Source: Flavobacteriales bacterium (GTDB lineage: Bacteria; Bacteroidota; Bacteroidia; Flavobacteriales_D; Sanyastnellaceae). Taken from it: a stretch of 64,000 nt of DNA. Both the position numbers and the translations under genes were made by a program. Below the pieces are notes generated by a model. The model worked only from the letters and a program-made list of their open reading frames with translations. It was not told the origin of the DNA and did not search any database. Below are positions 34,992-43,940 of the stretch, piece after piece (within the stretch, counting starts at the first letter, position 1; each line of letters starts with the position of its first letter). The stretch lies in assembly GCA_019694805.1 (NCBI GenBank), contig JAIBBG010000001.1, positions 451,412 through 515,411 on the forward strand, written 5' to 3'.

Positions 34992-36929
34992 ATGAAGAAA
35001 CAATTACTTTTTGTCTTTGCACTGCTCACCTGCGGCGCACTCAGCGCTCAGGTTTATCTGAGCGAAAACTTTGACGGCGCAGGAACTGCACTTCCAGCCG
35101 GATGGTCTGTAACCACAGCTGACGCAACCAGTGATGGTTGGTTGAGAGATGTTGCCGGCAACCTTGCCAGTAACGCATGGGGTTACCCTGACAATGGTAC
35201 CAAAATTATGAGTACCAATGACGATGGTTGCAACTGTAACAAGAGTGCTGACCGTCTGATTTTCCCTTCTGTAGACCTGAGCACTGGAACTTCACCATTT
35301 TTAGTATTTGATCAGTACTATTTCAACCAGACTTATCAAGGTGCTACTGAAACTACATTCCTTGAAGTTTCAACCGATGGTGGTACTACTTGGACTCAGC
35401 TTCAAGAAATTCCTGCAAACACCGTAAACGGCTGGCAGACTGTTGCATTTTCACTTGCTGACTATGCTGGTGATGCTGCTGTATTGGTGTCGCTTCTTTA
35501 TGATGACGGCGGCGGATGGTTGTATGGTTTCGGTATCGATAATGCTTCTATTCAGGAGCAACCATCAGGTTTGAACATCGCTGTTTCTGGTTTCACTGCC
35601 GCTCCACTGATCGAAGCTATTCCAACTTTGGTGAATGCTAGCCAAGTGGTTGTAGGTCGTGAACTTTACTTCGTTGTTGACCTCGTGAACAACAGCGGTG
35701 AAATGATCAATTCATTCGACGTTACAGTAAGCAATGGTTCACAAACCGTGACACAATCGTTCACTGGTATGAACATGGCTTGGTTGGCTGCTGAATCAGT
35801 TGTGCTTGACAACGCTATTGCAGCTAATGCTGGTAACAACAACTTCAACGTTACTATTTCTAACATCAATGGTGGTTCTGATGACAATGCTGGTGATAAC
35901 ACCGCTGCAAGTCAGGCAATCGCTGGTGTAACTCTACACCCTGACAAAGCGGTTGTGATCGAAGAAGCAACTGGTACATGGTGCGGATGGTGCCCACGTG
36001 GTACTGTTATGATGGATTACATGGCTGATACATATCCGAACAACTTCATTGGTATCGCTGTACACAATGCAGACCCAATGACTGTTACTGCTTATGACAC
36101 ATGGATGGGCGGTCAGATTTCAGGTTATCCTTCAATCCTTGCTGACCGTGATGGTTCTGTATACGATCCACTCGATATGGAAGATCAGGTTGTTGCTAAA
36201 GCACAAGATGCTCCAGCTGTTACTTGTAACGTTACACACAGCCTTAGCGGTTCAACACTTACTGTTGATGTATCTGCAACATATAACGAAAACCTCAGCG
36301 GTGACTACCGTTTCAACGTAATTCTCGTTGAAGATCACGTTACTGGTTCTGGTGGACAGTGGCCACAAACTAACTACTACTCTGGTGGTGGTAATGGCCC
36401 AATGGGTTCATTTGATGAAGCTGGTGCTTCTGTATCTGGCTTGTTCTATGATCACGTAGGTCGCGCACTTCTCGGTGGTACTACTGGTACTGCTTCAAGT
36501 CTTCCTGCTAGCGGAACTGCTGGTAACACTTACACTTATCAGTACACTACTACTGTTGATGCAACTTGGAACCTTGGCTGGATGAAACCAGTTGTATTGG
36601 TTATCAATGCTTCTACTGGAGAAATCGTGAACGCTAAGTTCTCTGAACTCACTATCCAGGTGAATGAAGTTCCATCACTTGACAATTCTTTGATTGTTTA
36701 TCCAAACCCAAGCAATGGTATCATCAACATCCAGTCTAACATGATGAATGTTCGTCAGGCTGATGTTCGTGTTTACTCTGCTACTGGTGAGCTCGTTCTC
36801 AACCGTCAGATCAACGATATCCGCCAACAGAACGTTCTTGACGTTACTGAATTTGGTAGCGGTATCTACACCATCCTGATCGAAGCTGAAGGTCACACTG
36901 CAACCCGCCGCGTGACTGTTGCTAAATAA
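34992..36929 (+). CDS. T9SS-exported protein with thioredoxin-like CGWC domain
   Basis: The 645-residue protein is exported by a signal peptide cleaved before Gln (ALSA/Q). Residues about 22-190 resemble a MAM/choice-of-anchor J jelly roll, ending in GFGIDNASIQEQ. Residues about 200-310 look like an immunoglobulin-type CARDB domain. Residues about 318-550 resemble Omp28-related thioredoxin-fold proteins with a CxxC motif, GTWCGWCPRG, Cys at 331 and 334. The last 75 residues form a T9SS type A sorting domain (IVYPNPSNG to RRVTVAK). Codon use is strongly skewed (AAC, GGT, GCT, CGT, ATC), unlike its neighbours, which suggests very high expression. A strong terminator follows. ATG 34992 gives the cleaner signal peptide. 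Confidence 0.88.
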   Translation: MKKQLLFVFALLTCGALSAQVYLSENFDGAGTALPAGWSVTTADATSDGWLRDVAGNLASNAWGYPDNGTKIMSTNDDGCNCNKSADRLIFPSVDLSTGTSPFLVFDQYYFNQTYQGATETTFLEVSTDGGTTWTQLQEIPANTVNGWQTVAFSLADYAGDAAVLVSLLYDDGGGWLYGFGIDNASIQEQPSGLNIAVSGFTAAPLIEAIPTLVNASQVVVGRELYFVVDLVNNSGEMINSFDVTVSNGSQTVTQSFTGMNMAWLAAESVVLDNAIAANAGNNNFNVTISNINGGSDDNAGDNTAASQAIAGVTLHPDKAVVIEEATGTWCGWCPRGTVMMDYMADTYPNNFIGIAVHNADPMTVTAYDTWMGGQISGYPSILADRDGSVYDPLDMEDQVVAKAQDAPAVTCNVTHSLSGSTLTVDVSATYNENLSGDYRFNVILVEDHVTGSGGQWPQTNYYSGGGNGPMGSFDEAGASVSGLFYDHVGRALLGGTTGTASSLPASGTAGNTYTYQYTTTVDATWNLGWMKPVVLVINASTGEIVNAKFSELTIQVNEVPSLDNSLIVYPNPSNGIINIQSNMMNVRQADVRVYSATGELVLNRQINDIRQQNVLDVTEFGSGIYTILIEAEGHTATRRVTVAK

Positions 36930-36949
36930 TTTCTGATTTTTCAGATGAA

Positions 36950-36978
36950 AAGGCTGCCTCAAAAGGGCAGCCTTTTTT
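36950..36978 (+). terminator. Strong rho-independent terminator
   Basis: A 9-bp stem (aaggctgcc/ggcagcctt) with a 7-nt loop is followed by six T. It lies 20 nt after the stop codon of the T9SS thioredoxin-like protein gene. Confidence 0.9.
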
Positions 36979-37081
36979 ATTGACCTGAAGTTTCTTGGTT
37001 TGAATTCGGGGAACTGAAAGAGAAATTTAATTCGCTTTGTTTGGGTTGTTCTCCGCTTGACTTAAGCACAGTGATTGAAAC

Positions 37082-37106
37082 AAAAAAACCCATCAGTGAT
37101 GATGGG
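37082..37106 (-). terminator. Terminator of tRNA-Cys
   Basis: On the minus strand a 7-bp stem (cccatca/tgatggg, 4-nt loop) is followed by seven T. It lies 10 nt beyond the 3' end of the tRNA-Cys gene. Confidence 0.85.
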
Positions 37107-37116
37107 TTTTGGAAGA

Positions 37117-37186
37117 GGTCCCGTCCGGATTCGAACCGGAGTAGCAGCTTTTGCAGAGCTGAGCCTAGCCGCTCGGCCACAGGACC
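37117..37186 (-). tRNA. tRNA-Cys (anticodon GCA)
   Basis: The minus strand folds as a cloverleaf. The acceptor stem is ggtcctg/cgggacc with one G-T pair. The D-arm includes agcggctag. The anticodon stem cagct/agctg encloses the loop ctgcaaa, which gives anticodon GCA. The T-arm is ccgg-ttcgaat-ccgg. The 3' CCA is not encoded. Confidence 0.95.
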
Positions 37187-37506
37187 CTATTTCAATTTGT
37201 TTCCGTGTAAACAGAAACAGTCCGCTTTAACGGGGTGCAAATATAATAGGGTTTCACAGAATTGAATATTTGACGAAAAAATGTATTCACTCCATTCATT
37301 TTCAAGGCTCGTTAGATGTCATTGTTATTTTCTCCACCACGAATATTCCGTTCCCAAGTCAAAATGCGTCGGCCAGCAGCGTTATTCACCGGTTTAACAC
37401 ATAAACACAATCCCCATTTAATAAATTGGCAAATCGACCGTTCCAATACCTGAAACCGGCGTTTTACCTTCGCACAGCAAGGTACAACCGATAAAAACCA
37501 ATTTCT
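37187..37506. other. Gene-free spacer between tRNA-Cys and the coiled-coil gene
   Basis: These 320 bp hold no convincing ORF. On the minus strand TATATTTG (37238-37245), an exact -7 match, is a likely promoter for tRNA-Cys, 52 nt upstream of it. On the plus strand TACCTTCG, one mismatch from the consensus, lies about 40 nt before the ATG at 37507 and may serve the coiled-coil gene. Nothing else stands out. Confidence 0.5.
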
Positions 37507-38385
37507 ATGAGCAACAAAGTGTATATCGTCATCATTGCCCTGCTGCTGGGTGTAGTAGGCTTCATGGCTGTAAAAATCAACAACCAAGACAAAGAATATG
37601 TCTATATTTCACAGGAGTACGCCAATCTGGATGAGGACCGCAAGGAGTTGGCCGCTGAGCTGGAAGGTATGAAACTCAATTATGACACACTTTCAGTTGA
37701 AAATGAAGAGATGCAGGCCAAAATTGACGAGCAAGAAAATGAGCTCGCCATCCTTTTGAAGAAGGTTAAGAACAGAGATTATGATATCTCTAAACTTCGT
37801 GCAGAAGCGGAAACACTCCGCGGAATCATGAAGAATTATATTCATCAGATTGATTCTCTCAATCAAATGAATAAGCAATTGACCATGGAGCGCGATGCAG
37901 AAGCTATGCGCGCCAACGAAGCTGAAGCTAAAGGAAAAACACTCGAAAACGAACTCAGTACTTCGAAAGAAATGAATGCCAAAGGTTCAATTCTTTCGAC
38001 AGGAGAATTCAGTAATCTTGCATTGTTCGAGCGCAATACCGGAAAACAAGTCGAAACAGAACGTGCTTCGAAGACAGAAATGATCAAGTCCTGCTTCAAG
38101 ATTCGTAAAAACCCCATTGCAAAACCAGGTGTACGCACATTGTATATGAGTGTTGTTGGACCCGATGGTAAAGTACTTACAGGAAAATCATCAGGCACTG
38201 TTAGTGTTGGTGGTGCAGACACCCCATATAGCGTAACACGTGAAGTAGATTACCAACAGAATGATACCGACGTGTGTGTTTATTACACCGCCAATGAAGG
38301 TTATGAATACCAAAAAGGCAATTACAAAATTCTGATTTACGAAAGCGGCAATCAAATCGGAAGTTCCACATTCGTACTCAAATAG
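37507..38385 (+). CDS. Membrane-anchored coiled-coil protein
   Basis: The 292-residue protein has one N-terminal membrane helix (about 5-22) and a long coiled coil from about 35 to 155, with heptad text such as LAAELEGMKLNYDTLSVENEEMQ. A C-terminal beta domain of about 120 residues starts near CFKIRKNPIAKPGVRTLYM and ends in SSTFVLK. The helix has few flanking charges, so it is probably anchored in the inner membrane with the coil in the periplasm. Similar proteins occur across Bacteroidota without known function. It is monocistronic, followed at once by a terminator. Confidence 0.75.
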   Translation: MSNKVYIVIIALLLGVVGFMAVKINNQDKEYVYISQEYANLDEDRKELAAELEGMKLNYDTLSVENEEMQAKIDEQENELAILLKKVKNRDYDISKLRAEAETLRGIMKNYIHQIDSLNQMNKQLTMERDAEAMRANEAEAKGKTLENELSTSKEMNAKGSILSTGEFSNLALFERNTGKQVETERASKTEMIKSCFKIRKNPIAKPGVRTLYMSVVGPDGKVLTGKSSGTVSVGGADTPYSVTREVDYQQNDTDVCVYYTANEGYEYQKGNYKILIYESGNQIGSSTFVLK

Positions 38386-38408
38386 TAGAAAATATTTCAT
38401 CAACAAGA

Positions 38409-38434
38409 AAGGATGCCTCATGGCATCCTTTTTT
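38409..38434 (+). terminator. Terminator after the coiled-coil gene (possibly bidirectional)
   Basis: A 9-bp perfect stem (aaggatgcc/ggcatcctt, 4-nt loop) is followed by a run of T. It lies between convergent genes and on the minus strand has the weaker tail tttcttg, so it may also end the downstream minus-strand gene. Confidence 0.85.
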
Positions 38435-38435
38435 A

Positions 38436-39299
38436 TTATTCTTTCTTCTTCTTTTTCAAAGGAATGTATGCACCAAGTGCCCAGGTGCGCTCGAAGAACA
38501 CAATTTTCTGATTGGCTCGTGATGGCAAGTGATCTTCCAGCATGATGTCCGGTAAGTGAGACCATCCGGCTTGTGCAGCCACCTGAAAGAAAAAATAACG
38601 CAAAAACTCGTATCTCAATCCTGCGTGCAAGCTGAAGCCATAACCTGCAAAATGCGGTTTATTCCGGTGGTTAACTCCGAAGAAAGTGAAATCTGTCCAA
38701 GGCATCATGGCACCAACAGAGACCGAACCATTGAATGCTATGGCATGGCGATTTTTTTTACCGAGACTCAAAACTTCAGCGCGTCTATCCAATGCTATTC
38801 GAATAAAATTGAAACCATCGCTGTGATGGTAATCCATGAAGGATGATGTATACAGGATGTATTCATTGTTGAATTGGCCCGTGTAAGCACTCAAGTTGGA
38901 TTTTCCTTCATCGATAAATCCATTCATTTTGACCAATTGCGTTGGGATGATGTGATATTTCATGTGATCCCAACCCAATGAAATGGCGGTGTTTTTTTTG
39001 AAATAATATCCTGCTCTAAAATTGAACTGAGGCACCGTGAATTGTGTTGGATTGAAGTACACATCCGGACTAAACTTTTCAGGCATATCCTCTGCCCTCA
39101 CGTCATACAATGTGAAATCATAACCTTCGCCTTTGAAATGAATATCGCTCTTGTTATAGTAAGCGCGATTATATCCCCAGGTAACATAGAAGCTGCGCCA
39201 TTGCGGCCAATCAGAATCGGAGCCAGGTGCAGTTTCCTGTGCCCGGGCGGGAGCGATGGCATAACATATTCCAAACAGGAATAAGACTATTGACTTCAT
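38436..39299 (-). CDS. Predicted outer-membrane beta-barrel protein
   Basis: The 287-residue protein has a signal peptide cleaved before Gln (APARA/Q). Aromatic, alternating strands such as FNFRAGYYFKKNTAISLGWDHMKYHI and GYGFSLHAGLRYEFLRYFFFQVAAQ suggest an eight- to twelve-strand barrel. A conserved-looking N-terminal stretch (WRSFYVTWGYNRAYYNKSDIHF) is known from Bacteroidota proteins of unknown function. The C-terminus is a lysine tail after the last strand. ATG 39299 gives the signal peptide. The gene is divergent from yraN, only 31 bp apart. Confidence 0.7.
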   Translation of the reverse strand: MKSIVLFLFGICYAIAPARAQETAPGSDSDWPQWRSFYVTWGYNRAYYNKSDIHFKGEGYDFTLYDVRAEDMPEKFSPDVYFNPTQFTVPQFNFRAGYYFKKNTAISLGWDHMKYHIIPTQLVKMNGFIDEGKSNLSAYTGQFNNEYILYTSSFMDYHHSDGFNFIRIALDRRAEVLSLGKKNRHAIAFNGSVSVGAMMPWTDFTFFGVNHRNKPHFAGYGFSLHAGLRYEFLRYFFFQVAAQAGWSHLPDIMLEDHLPSRANQKIVFFERTWALGAYIPLKKKKKE

Positions 39300-39330
39300 G
39301 TCATGAAACTTTGAGGTAAAGTTATGACGA

Positions 39331-39705
39331 ATGCAAAATGACAAACATCAGAACAAAGCCAAGGGAGACATAGGCGAAGAACTTGCTGCAAAGTACCTTC
39401 TCGAGCATGGATATATGATTACACACACCAAATGGAAATATGAACGCTTTGAACTTGATCTGATTGCTGAAAAAGGAGACTTCATTGTTTTTGTAGAAGT
39501 CAAACTCCGCTACAGTCGTGTTTATGGAGAGCCTTGGGAAGCTGTAAATAAAACAAAACAGAAAAAGATTATGATCAGTGCTGATGCATTCATCAGAAAT
39601 ACGAAATGCATGAAAGAGCCACGTTTTGATATCATCTCAATCATTCAGGAGAATCGCAAAACTGAAATCTTACATCTCGAAGGTGCTTTCTATCCTTTTT
39701 GCTGA
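39331..39705 (+). CDS. yraN: YraN-family endonuclease-like protein (UPF0102)
   Basis: The 124-residue protein belongs to UPF0102, a restriction-endonuclease-like fold. The signature is GDIGEELAAKYLLEHGY near the N-terminus, then ELDLIAEKGDFIVFVEVKLR, where the Asp, Glu and Lys form the PD-(D/E)xK-like site, and YGEPWEAVNKTKQKKI. The biological role is unclear, but it is widely conserved and often next to ribosomal RNA or tRNA processing genes. Here it precedes rluB on the same strand. Confidence 0.93.
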   Translation: MQNDKHQNKAKGDIGEELAAKYLLEHGYMITHTKWKYERFELDLIAEKGDFIVFVEVKLRYSRVYGEPWEAVNKTKQKKIMISADAFIRNTKCMKEPRFDIISIIQENRKTEILHLEGAFYPFC

Positions 39706-39728
39706 TGCCTTATTGCGTGGACAAGGCG

Positions 39729-39736
39729 TACCTTTG
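39729..39736 (+). promoter_or_regulatory. Candidate -7 promoter element for rluB
   Basis: TACCTTTG matches TAnnTTTG exactly, 26 nt before the ATG at 39763. This suggests rluB has its own promoter even though yraN lies just upstream. Confidence 0.45.
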
Positions 39737-39762
39737 TGCCAATCAAACAAACTCAATGATCC

Positions 39763-41022
39763 ATGGCAAAACGGGAAGAAAGTAAAAAACCGTCGAAGAA
39801 AGATTCAGCGGTAAAAAAGAGAACTATACCTGCCGACAGAAATAAAGGCAAGAGAGGCTCTTCCCGCAACAGCAGGAGCGGAGAGAAAGAAATGGAAGAA
39901 CGTCCAAAGAGGGCGGGTAAACCCGAACCTAAGTTCACCAGGGAAGAAAAACCATATCGCGGCAAAGGCAGAACAGAGCGCACAGACAAGCCCTATTCCG
40001 GAAAAGGCCGCACCAGCAGTGGTGACCGCCCTTATCGTGACAGAAATAATTCTTCATCTTCAGATAAACCATATCGCAGTAGGAGCGGAAGTGAGGGTTA
40101 TGAAAAACCATATGGTAACAGACAAAGTGAGAGCAGAGACAGAAGTGATAGAAGCGATAGAAGTTCTGGTTACAAATCCGGACATGATTCCGAATATGGC
40201 AATAAACCGTATCGTGACAGAGATTCAAGAGAAGACAGAAGTGCCAAGCCATATCTGCGAGGTAAATTCAGAAAGTCGGCGGCACCAGATTATAAGCCGA
40301 AAAAGCAAGACGGCTTGGTGCGTTTGAATAAATACCTTTCGAATGCAGGCATTGCATCACGAAGAGATGCAGATCAATTGATCGAGCTTGGTCTGGTCAA
40401 GGTCAATGGCAAAATCGTGACCGAATTGGGCCACAAAGTTGATCCGCGCGTTGATATTGTGAAATACGATGACAAGAGTATCAAGCCCGAGAAACTCCGG
40501 TATGTACTCTTGAATAAACCAAAAGATTTCATCACCACCATGGAAGATCCGGAGGAGAGAAAAACGGTCATGTGGTTGGTGAAAGAAGCATGCAAAGAGA
40601 GGATTTATCCTGTAGGTCGATTAGATCGCCAAACAACAGGATTGCTGTTATTCACCAACGATGGTGATCTTGCGAAACGTCTTACACATCCTCGTCATAA
40701 TGTGCAGAAGATTTACCACGTGGAAACCTTGGAGAAAATTCGCGGAACGGATTTGGATGCTATCCGCAAGGGCGTTGAATTGGAAGATGGATTTATCAAA
40801 GCCGATGAAATCAGTTTGGCCAATGATGATCCAAGGCAGGTTGGTATTCGTATTCATAGTGGGAAGAACCGCATTGTGCGCAGGATTTTCGAACATTTCA
40901 ATTATACCGTAAAAAAACTTGATCGTGTCATGTTTGCGGGTCTAACCAAAAAGGATTTGCCCCGAGGTAGATTCCGTCATCTTACCGAACAGGAAGTGAA
41001 TTTCCTCAAGATGATTCGGTAA
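39763..41022 (+). CDS. 23S rRNA pseudouridine synthase, RluB/RsuA family, with long basic N-terminal tail
   Basis: The conserved part (residues about 185-419) has an S4 RNA-binding domain (LNKYLSNAGIASRRDADQLI) and a pseudouridine synthase domain with the catalytic Asp in YPVGRLDRQTTGLLLF. KIYHVE and SGKNRIVRRIFEHF also match the RluB/E/F group. The enzyme isomerises a uridine in ribosomal RNA, probably position 2605 of 23S rRNA if it is RluB proper. The first 185 residues are low-complexity, rich in Arg, Ser, Asp and Lys, with a motif of the form (E/D/N)KPYR occurring about seven times. Such tails are common in Bacteroidota RluB and probably bind RNA. Confidence 0.92.
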   Translation: MAKREESKKPSKKDSAVKKRTIPADRNKGKRGSSRNSRSGEKEMEERPKRAGKPEPKFTREEKPYRGKGRTERTDKPYSGKGRTSSGDRPYRDRNNSSSSDKPYRSRSGSEGYEKPYGNRQSESRDRSDRSDRSSGYKSGHDSEYGNKPYRDRDSREDRSAKPYLRGKFRKSAAPDYKPKKQDGLVRLNKYLSNAGIASRRDADQLIELGLVKVNGKIVTELGHKVDPRVDIVKYDDKSIKPEKLRYVLLNKPKDFITTMEDPEERKTVMWLVKEACKERIYPVGRLDRQTTGLLLFTNDGDLAKRLTHPRHNVQKIYHVETLEKIRGTDLDAIRKGVELEDGFIKADEISLANDDPRQVGIRIHSGKNRIVRRIFEHFNYTVKKLDRVMFAGLTKKDLPRGRFRHLTEQEVNFLKMIR

Positions 41023-41093
41023 TGACAAAATCCGGTTGAAAGGTTTTATGAATTGTCGTCTCAATTTTGGGTTGTGTCTTTTCTTTTGACGTC

Positions 41094-41771
41094 ATGAACG
41101 AGATCATTCCACGGCCCCCGGTAAATCTGTCGGAAGACTGGATGATACTCATCTTCCTGTTTGCCCTGGTCACACTTGCGTACACGAGGCGATTTCACCC
41201 GGCGAGGATAAGTCGGTTGTGGAATAGCACCTGGAATGTGAGGATACTTCGTCAAGCCATCAGGGAGGAGCCCAATACACCTCGGGCCAACTTGTTGTTC
41301 AACATCTCCTTTTTTCTTCAAACAGCGTTGGTCCTTTATCTCGCGGTAAAATACCTGCAGGCCGGACCGGAAGGAGTTCGTGGCATTTTACTTTATTTAT
41401 TGATATTGGGCGTGGTTCTTTTGGCCTATTTGCTAAAAACAGTTGGCATCAGGGTCGTACAATTGATGTCGGACGGTGATTTTGGCCTGAGCGAGTACGA
41501 ATACAATCTTTTTCTGATCAATCGGGTCATTGGACTGCTTCTATTCCCTATTGCTCTTTTTCTGGCTTACAGCCCGCTTCAAATCTCTGAACCCTTTGTT
41601 ATTACAGCGATCGTCATCTTCGGAGTTATGATTGTTTACCGGATGTTACGGGGATTGTTTAATGCCGCCAGTGCAGGAGTTCCGGTTTTCTACATCTTTT
41701 TTTACATTTGCACCCTCGAAATTCTACCCCTTGTGGTATGCATGAAGGCTCTCTTGCTTACACAACACTAG
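41094..41771 (+). CDS. DUF4271 integral membrane protein
   Basis: The 225-residue protein has about six membrane helices after a short N-terminus (DWMILIFLFALVTLAY, ILLYLLILGVVLLAYLL, VIGLLLFPIALFLAY and others) and ends with a hydrophobic FYIFFYICTLEILPLVV segment. DUF4271 is a Bacteroidota family commonly found beside hemD-like genes, as here, with 36 bp between the two genes. The function is unknown; co-occurrence hints at a link to haem metabolism or membrane anchoring. ATG 41094 is chosen over an upstream non-ATG start. Confidence 0.8.
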   Translation: MNEIIPRPPVNLSEDWMILIFLFALVTLAYTRRFHPARISRLWNSTWNVRILRQAIREEPNTPRANLLFNISFFLQTALVLYLAVKYLQAGPEGVRGILLYLLILGVVLLAYLLKTVGIRVVQLMSDGDFGLSEYEYNLFLINRVIGLLLFPIALFLAYSPLQISEPFVITAIVIFGVMIVYRMLRGLFNAASAGVPVFYIFFYICTLEILPLVVCMKALLLTQH

Positions 41772-41807
41772 AAAAGGATTTCAGTTTTACCAGGATTAAC
41801 CTATCTA

Positions 41808-42554
41808 ATGGCCGAGAAAATCAAGACGATACTGATCACCCAGAATGATCCGGGTGCAGAGAAAAATCCATATGTTGAGTTGGCTAAAAAGCACAAACTC
41901 AAAATTGACTATCGGCCTTTCATTCATGTTGAAGGTCTGGAGTCGCTTGAGTTTCGTCAACAGCGAGTTGATATCCTCGAGCATACTGCGGTCATTTTCA
42001 CCAGCAGAAATGCTGTAGATCATTATTTCCGTTTGGCAAAGGATATGCGCCTTTCGATTCCGGAAACCATGAAATATTTCTGTATGTCTGAGGCTATTGC
42101 GTATTACCTGCAGAAGTATATACAGTTTCGCAAACGCAAAATTTTCTTTGGCCACAGCACATTTCAGGAATTGATGGAGCCTATCCGCAAGCACAAAACT
42201 GAAAAATTCCTGTTGCCTTGTTCAGATATCCTCAAACCGAGCATACCTGAAACACTCGAAAAAGAGAAAATTTCGTATTCCAAAGCCATCATGTATAAAA
42301 CTGTTTGCAGTGATTTATCTGATCTTGCTGATGTGAAATACGATATGCTGGTATTCTTTTCTCCATCTGATATCGAATCATTGTTCAAGAATTTTCCTGA
42401 CTTCAAACAGAACAATACGCGTATTGCTGCCTTTGGACAAACTACTGCAAAAGCAGTGGAAGATGCCAAGCTTAGAATAGATGTTATGGCGCCTACACCC
42501 AAGGCCCCGTCTATGAGTATGGCGATTGAGCAATATATTATTTCAATCAAGTAA
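41808..42554 (+). CDS. hemD: Uroporphyrinogen-III synthase
   Basis: HemD closes hydroxymethylbilane to uroporphyrinogen III in tetrapyrrole synthesis. The 248-residue protein shows the two-lobed alpha/beta pattern of this poorly conserved family: ILITQNDPGAEKNPYVELAKK, AVIFTSRNAVDHYF, then LVFFSPSDIESLF and AAFGQTTAKAVEDA near the C-terminus. Family assignment rests on this pattern and on the DUF4271 neighbour; divergent members may have a different role. It is co-oriented with DUF4271 and dprA. Confidence 0.85.
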   Translation: MAEKIKTILITQNDPGAEKNPYVELAKKHKLKIDYRPFIHVEGLESLEFRQQRVDILEHTAVIFTSRNAVDHYFRLAKDMRLSIPETMKYFCMSEAIAYYLQKYIQFRKRKIFFGHSTFQELMEPIRKHKTEKFLLPCSDILKPSIPETLEKEKISYSKAIMYKTVCSDLSDLADVKYDMLVFFSPSDIESLFKNFPDFKQNNTRIAAFGQTTAKAVEDAKLRIDVMAPTPKAPSMSMAIEQYIISIK

Positions 42555-42612
42555 TACGATATTCCATTTTTTTGTGCAATGACCGGGCGCACCCAAGCGC
42601 CTCACTATTCCT

Positions 42613-43710
42613 ATGCACAATGATTTGTATTATCAGATCGCACTAACTCTTTTACCCGGTATTGGTCCGGTAAAAGCCAAACAGTTGGTGAGCTATTGCG
42701 GCTCCGCAGAAAATGTTTTTCGGGAGAAGAAAAAGCACCTGATCAAAATTCCAGAAATTGGACATAATACTGCATCACTGATTGACAACAAGAGCGTGTT
42801 TCAGCGGGCAGAACAAGAATTGGTATTCATCGAAAAAAACGATGTTCAAACCTTTTTTATCACAGAAAAAAAATATCCAGATCGCCTAAAACATTGCGAA
42901 GACAGTCCTATTTTGTTGTACGGCAAAGGAAGGATAGAACTCAATGTGCCGATGGTGGTAAGCATCGTGGGAACACGCAATGCCACTGCTTACGGCAAAC
43001 AGGTTTGTCAGGAAATCATTCAGGGAATAGCGCACCTCAAACCACTTGTGATCAGCGGTCTTGCTTATGGGATTGATATCTGTGCTCACCGCAACGCCCT
43101 TCTCGCCAAGCTCCCTACTGTGGCTTGTGTTGCGCACGGACTTGAAAAAGTATATCCGCCGATGCATACATCAGTGGCGCTTGAAATGGCAGCACAGGGA
43201 GGTCTTTTGACTGAATTTCCTCATCAGACACGCATGACGCCGGAATTATTCCCGATGAGAAATCGAATTATTGCGGGTTTATCTGACTGTACCCTTGTGA
43301 TAGAAACAGATACAAAAGGCGGCTCAATTATCACGGCACAAATTGCCAATTCATACGGGCGTGATGTCTTTGCTGTACCCGGTCGTTGTTATGACAAACA
43401 CAGTTCGGGATGCAATCAACTCATCAGGAAAAATGCTGCCGCCATACTCACTGGTCCACAAGATTTGATCGACTACATGAATTGGAATTCTGAATCGAAA
43501 ACAACAACCAAACAATTGCCCTTGTTTCATGATTTGTCGGAGGATGAAACTGCTGTGATCAATCTGCTGCACATTGAAGGAAAAACCGACATTGACATGC
43601 TCAATCATGCGAGTGGTATACAATTCACGAAACTCTCGAACATCTTGCTGGAGCTAGAATTTAAGGGTGTTGTGAAGTCACTTCCGGGCAAATTATATGA
43701 GCTTGCCTGA
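42613..43710 (+). CDS. dprA: DNA-processing protein DprA
   Basis: DprA binds incoming single-stranded DNA and loads RecA during natural transformation. The 365-residue protein has a helix-hairpin-helix-like N-terminus (LLPGIGPVKAKQLV) and the DprA/Smf Rossmann domain with VSIVGTRNATAYGKQ, VISGLAYGIDICAHRNAL, AHGLEKVYPPMH, FPMRNRIIAGLSD and VFAVPGR. A C-terminal winged-helix (DprA_WH) follows, around residues 305-360. It follows hemD by 58 bp. The gene occurs in most bacteria, so it does not alone prove competence. Confidence 0.95.
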   Translation: MHNDLYYQIALTLLPGIGPVKAKQLVSYCGSAENVFREKKKHLIKIPEIGHNTASLIDNKSVFQRAEQELVFIEKNDVQTFFITEKKYPDRLKHCEDSPILLYGKGRIELNVPMVVSIVGTRNATAYGKQVCQEIIQGIAHLKPLVISGLAYGIDICAHRNALLAKLPTVACVAHGLEKVYPPMHTSVALEMAAQGGLLTEFPHQTRMTPELFPMRNRIIAGLSDCTLVIETDTKGGSIITAQIANSYGRDVFAVPGRCYDKHSSGCNQLIRKNAAAILTGPQDLIDYMNWNSESKTTTKQLPLFHDLSEDETAVINLLHIEGKTDIDMLNHASGIQFTKLSNILLELEFKGVVKSLPGKLYELA

Positions 43711-43940
43711 TTATTATTTTTTCATTAAAAAACGCATTCAGAGGGAGAAATAAAACCATCCAGACCAAACTTTTTACGTCATAAGCTGTATAAGGAAATG
43801 GTGAAGAGACCTAACGAACTTCACCGATTGAACTGTAATCATTCTGACAAAAAATTTGTGAATCGTTGTATTCCGGACAACATTTTGCGTCCGGATGCAG
43901 TTATTGTAGCAAGTGTTTTTCCTAATAATGCCCTTCGACC
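43711..43940. other. Leader region before the 31-residue small ORF
   Basis: These 230 bp hold no larger gene. They contain a 7-bp hairpin, tccggac/gtccgga (43872-43895, 10-nt loop), and a weak TTG / ACATTTTG promoter-like pair. These could drive the downstream small ORF. Confidence 0.3.
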
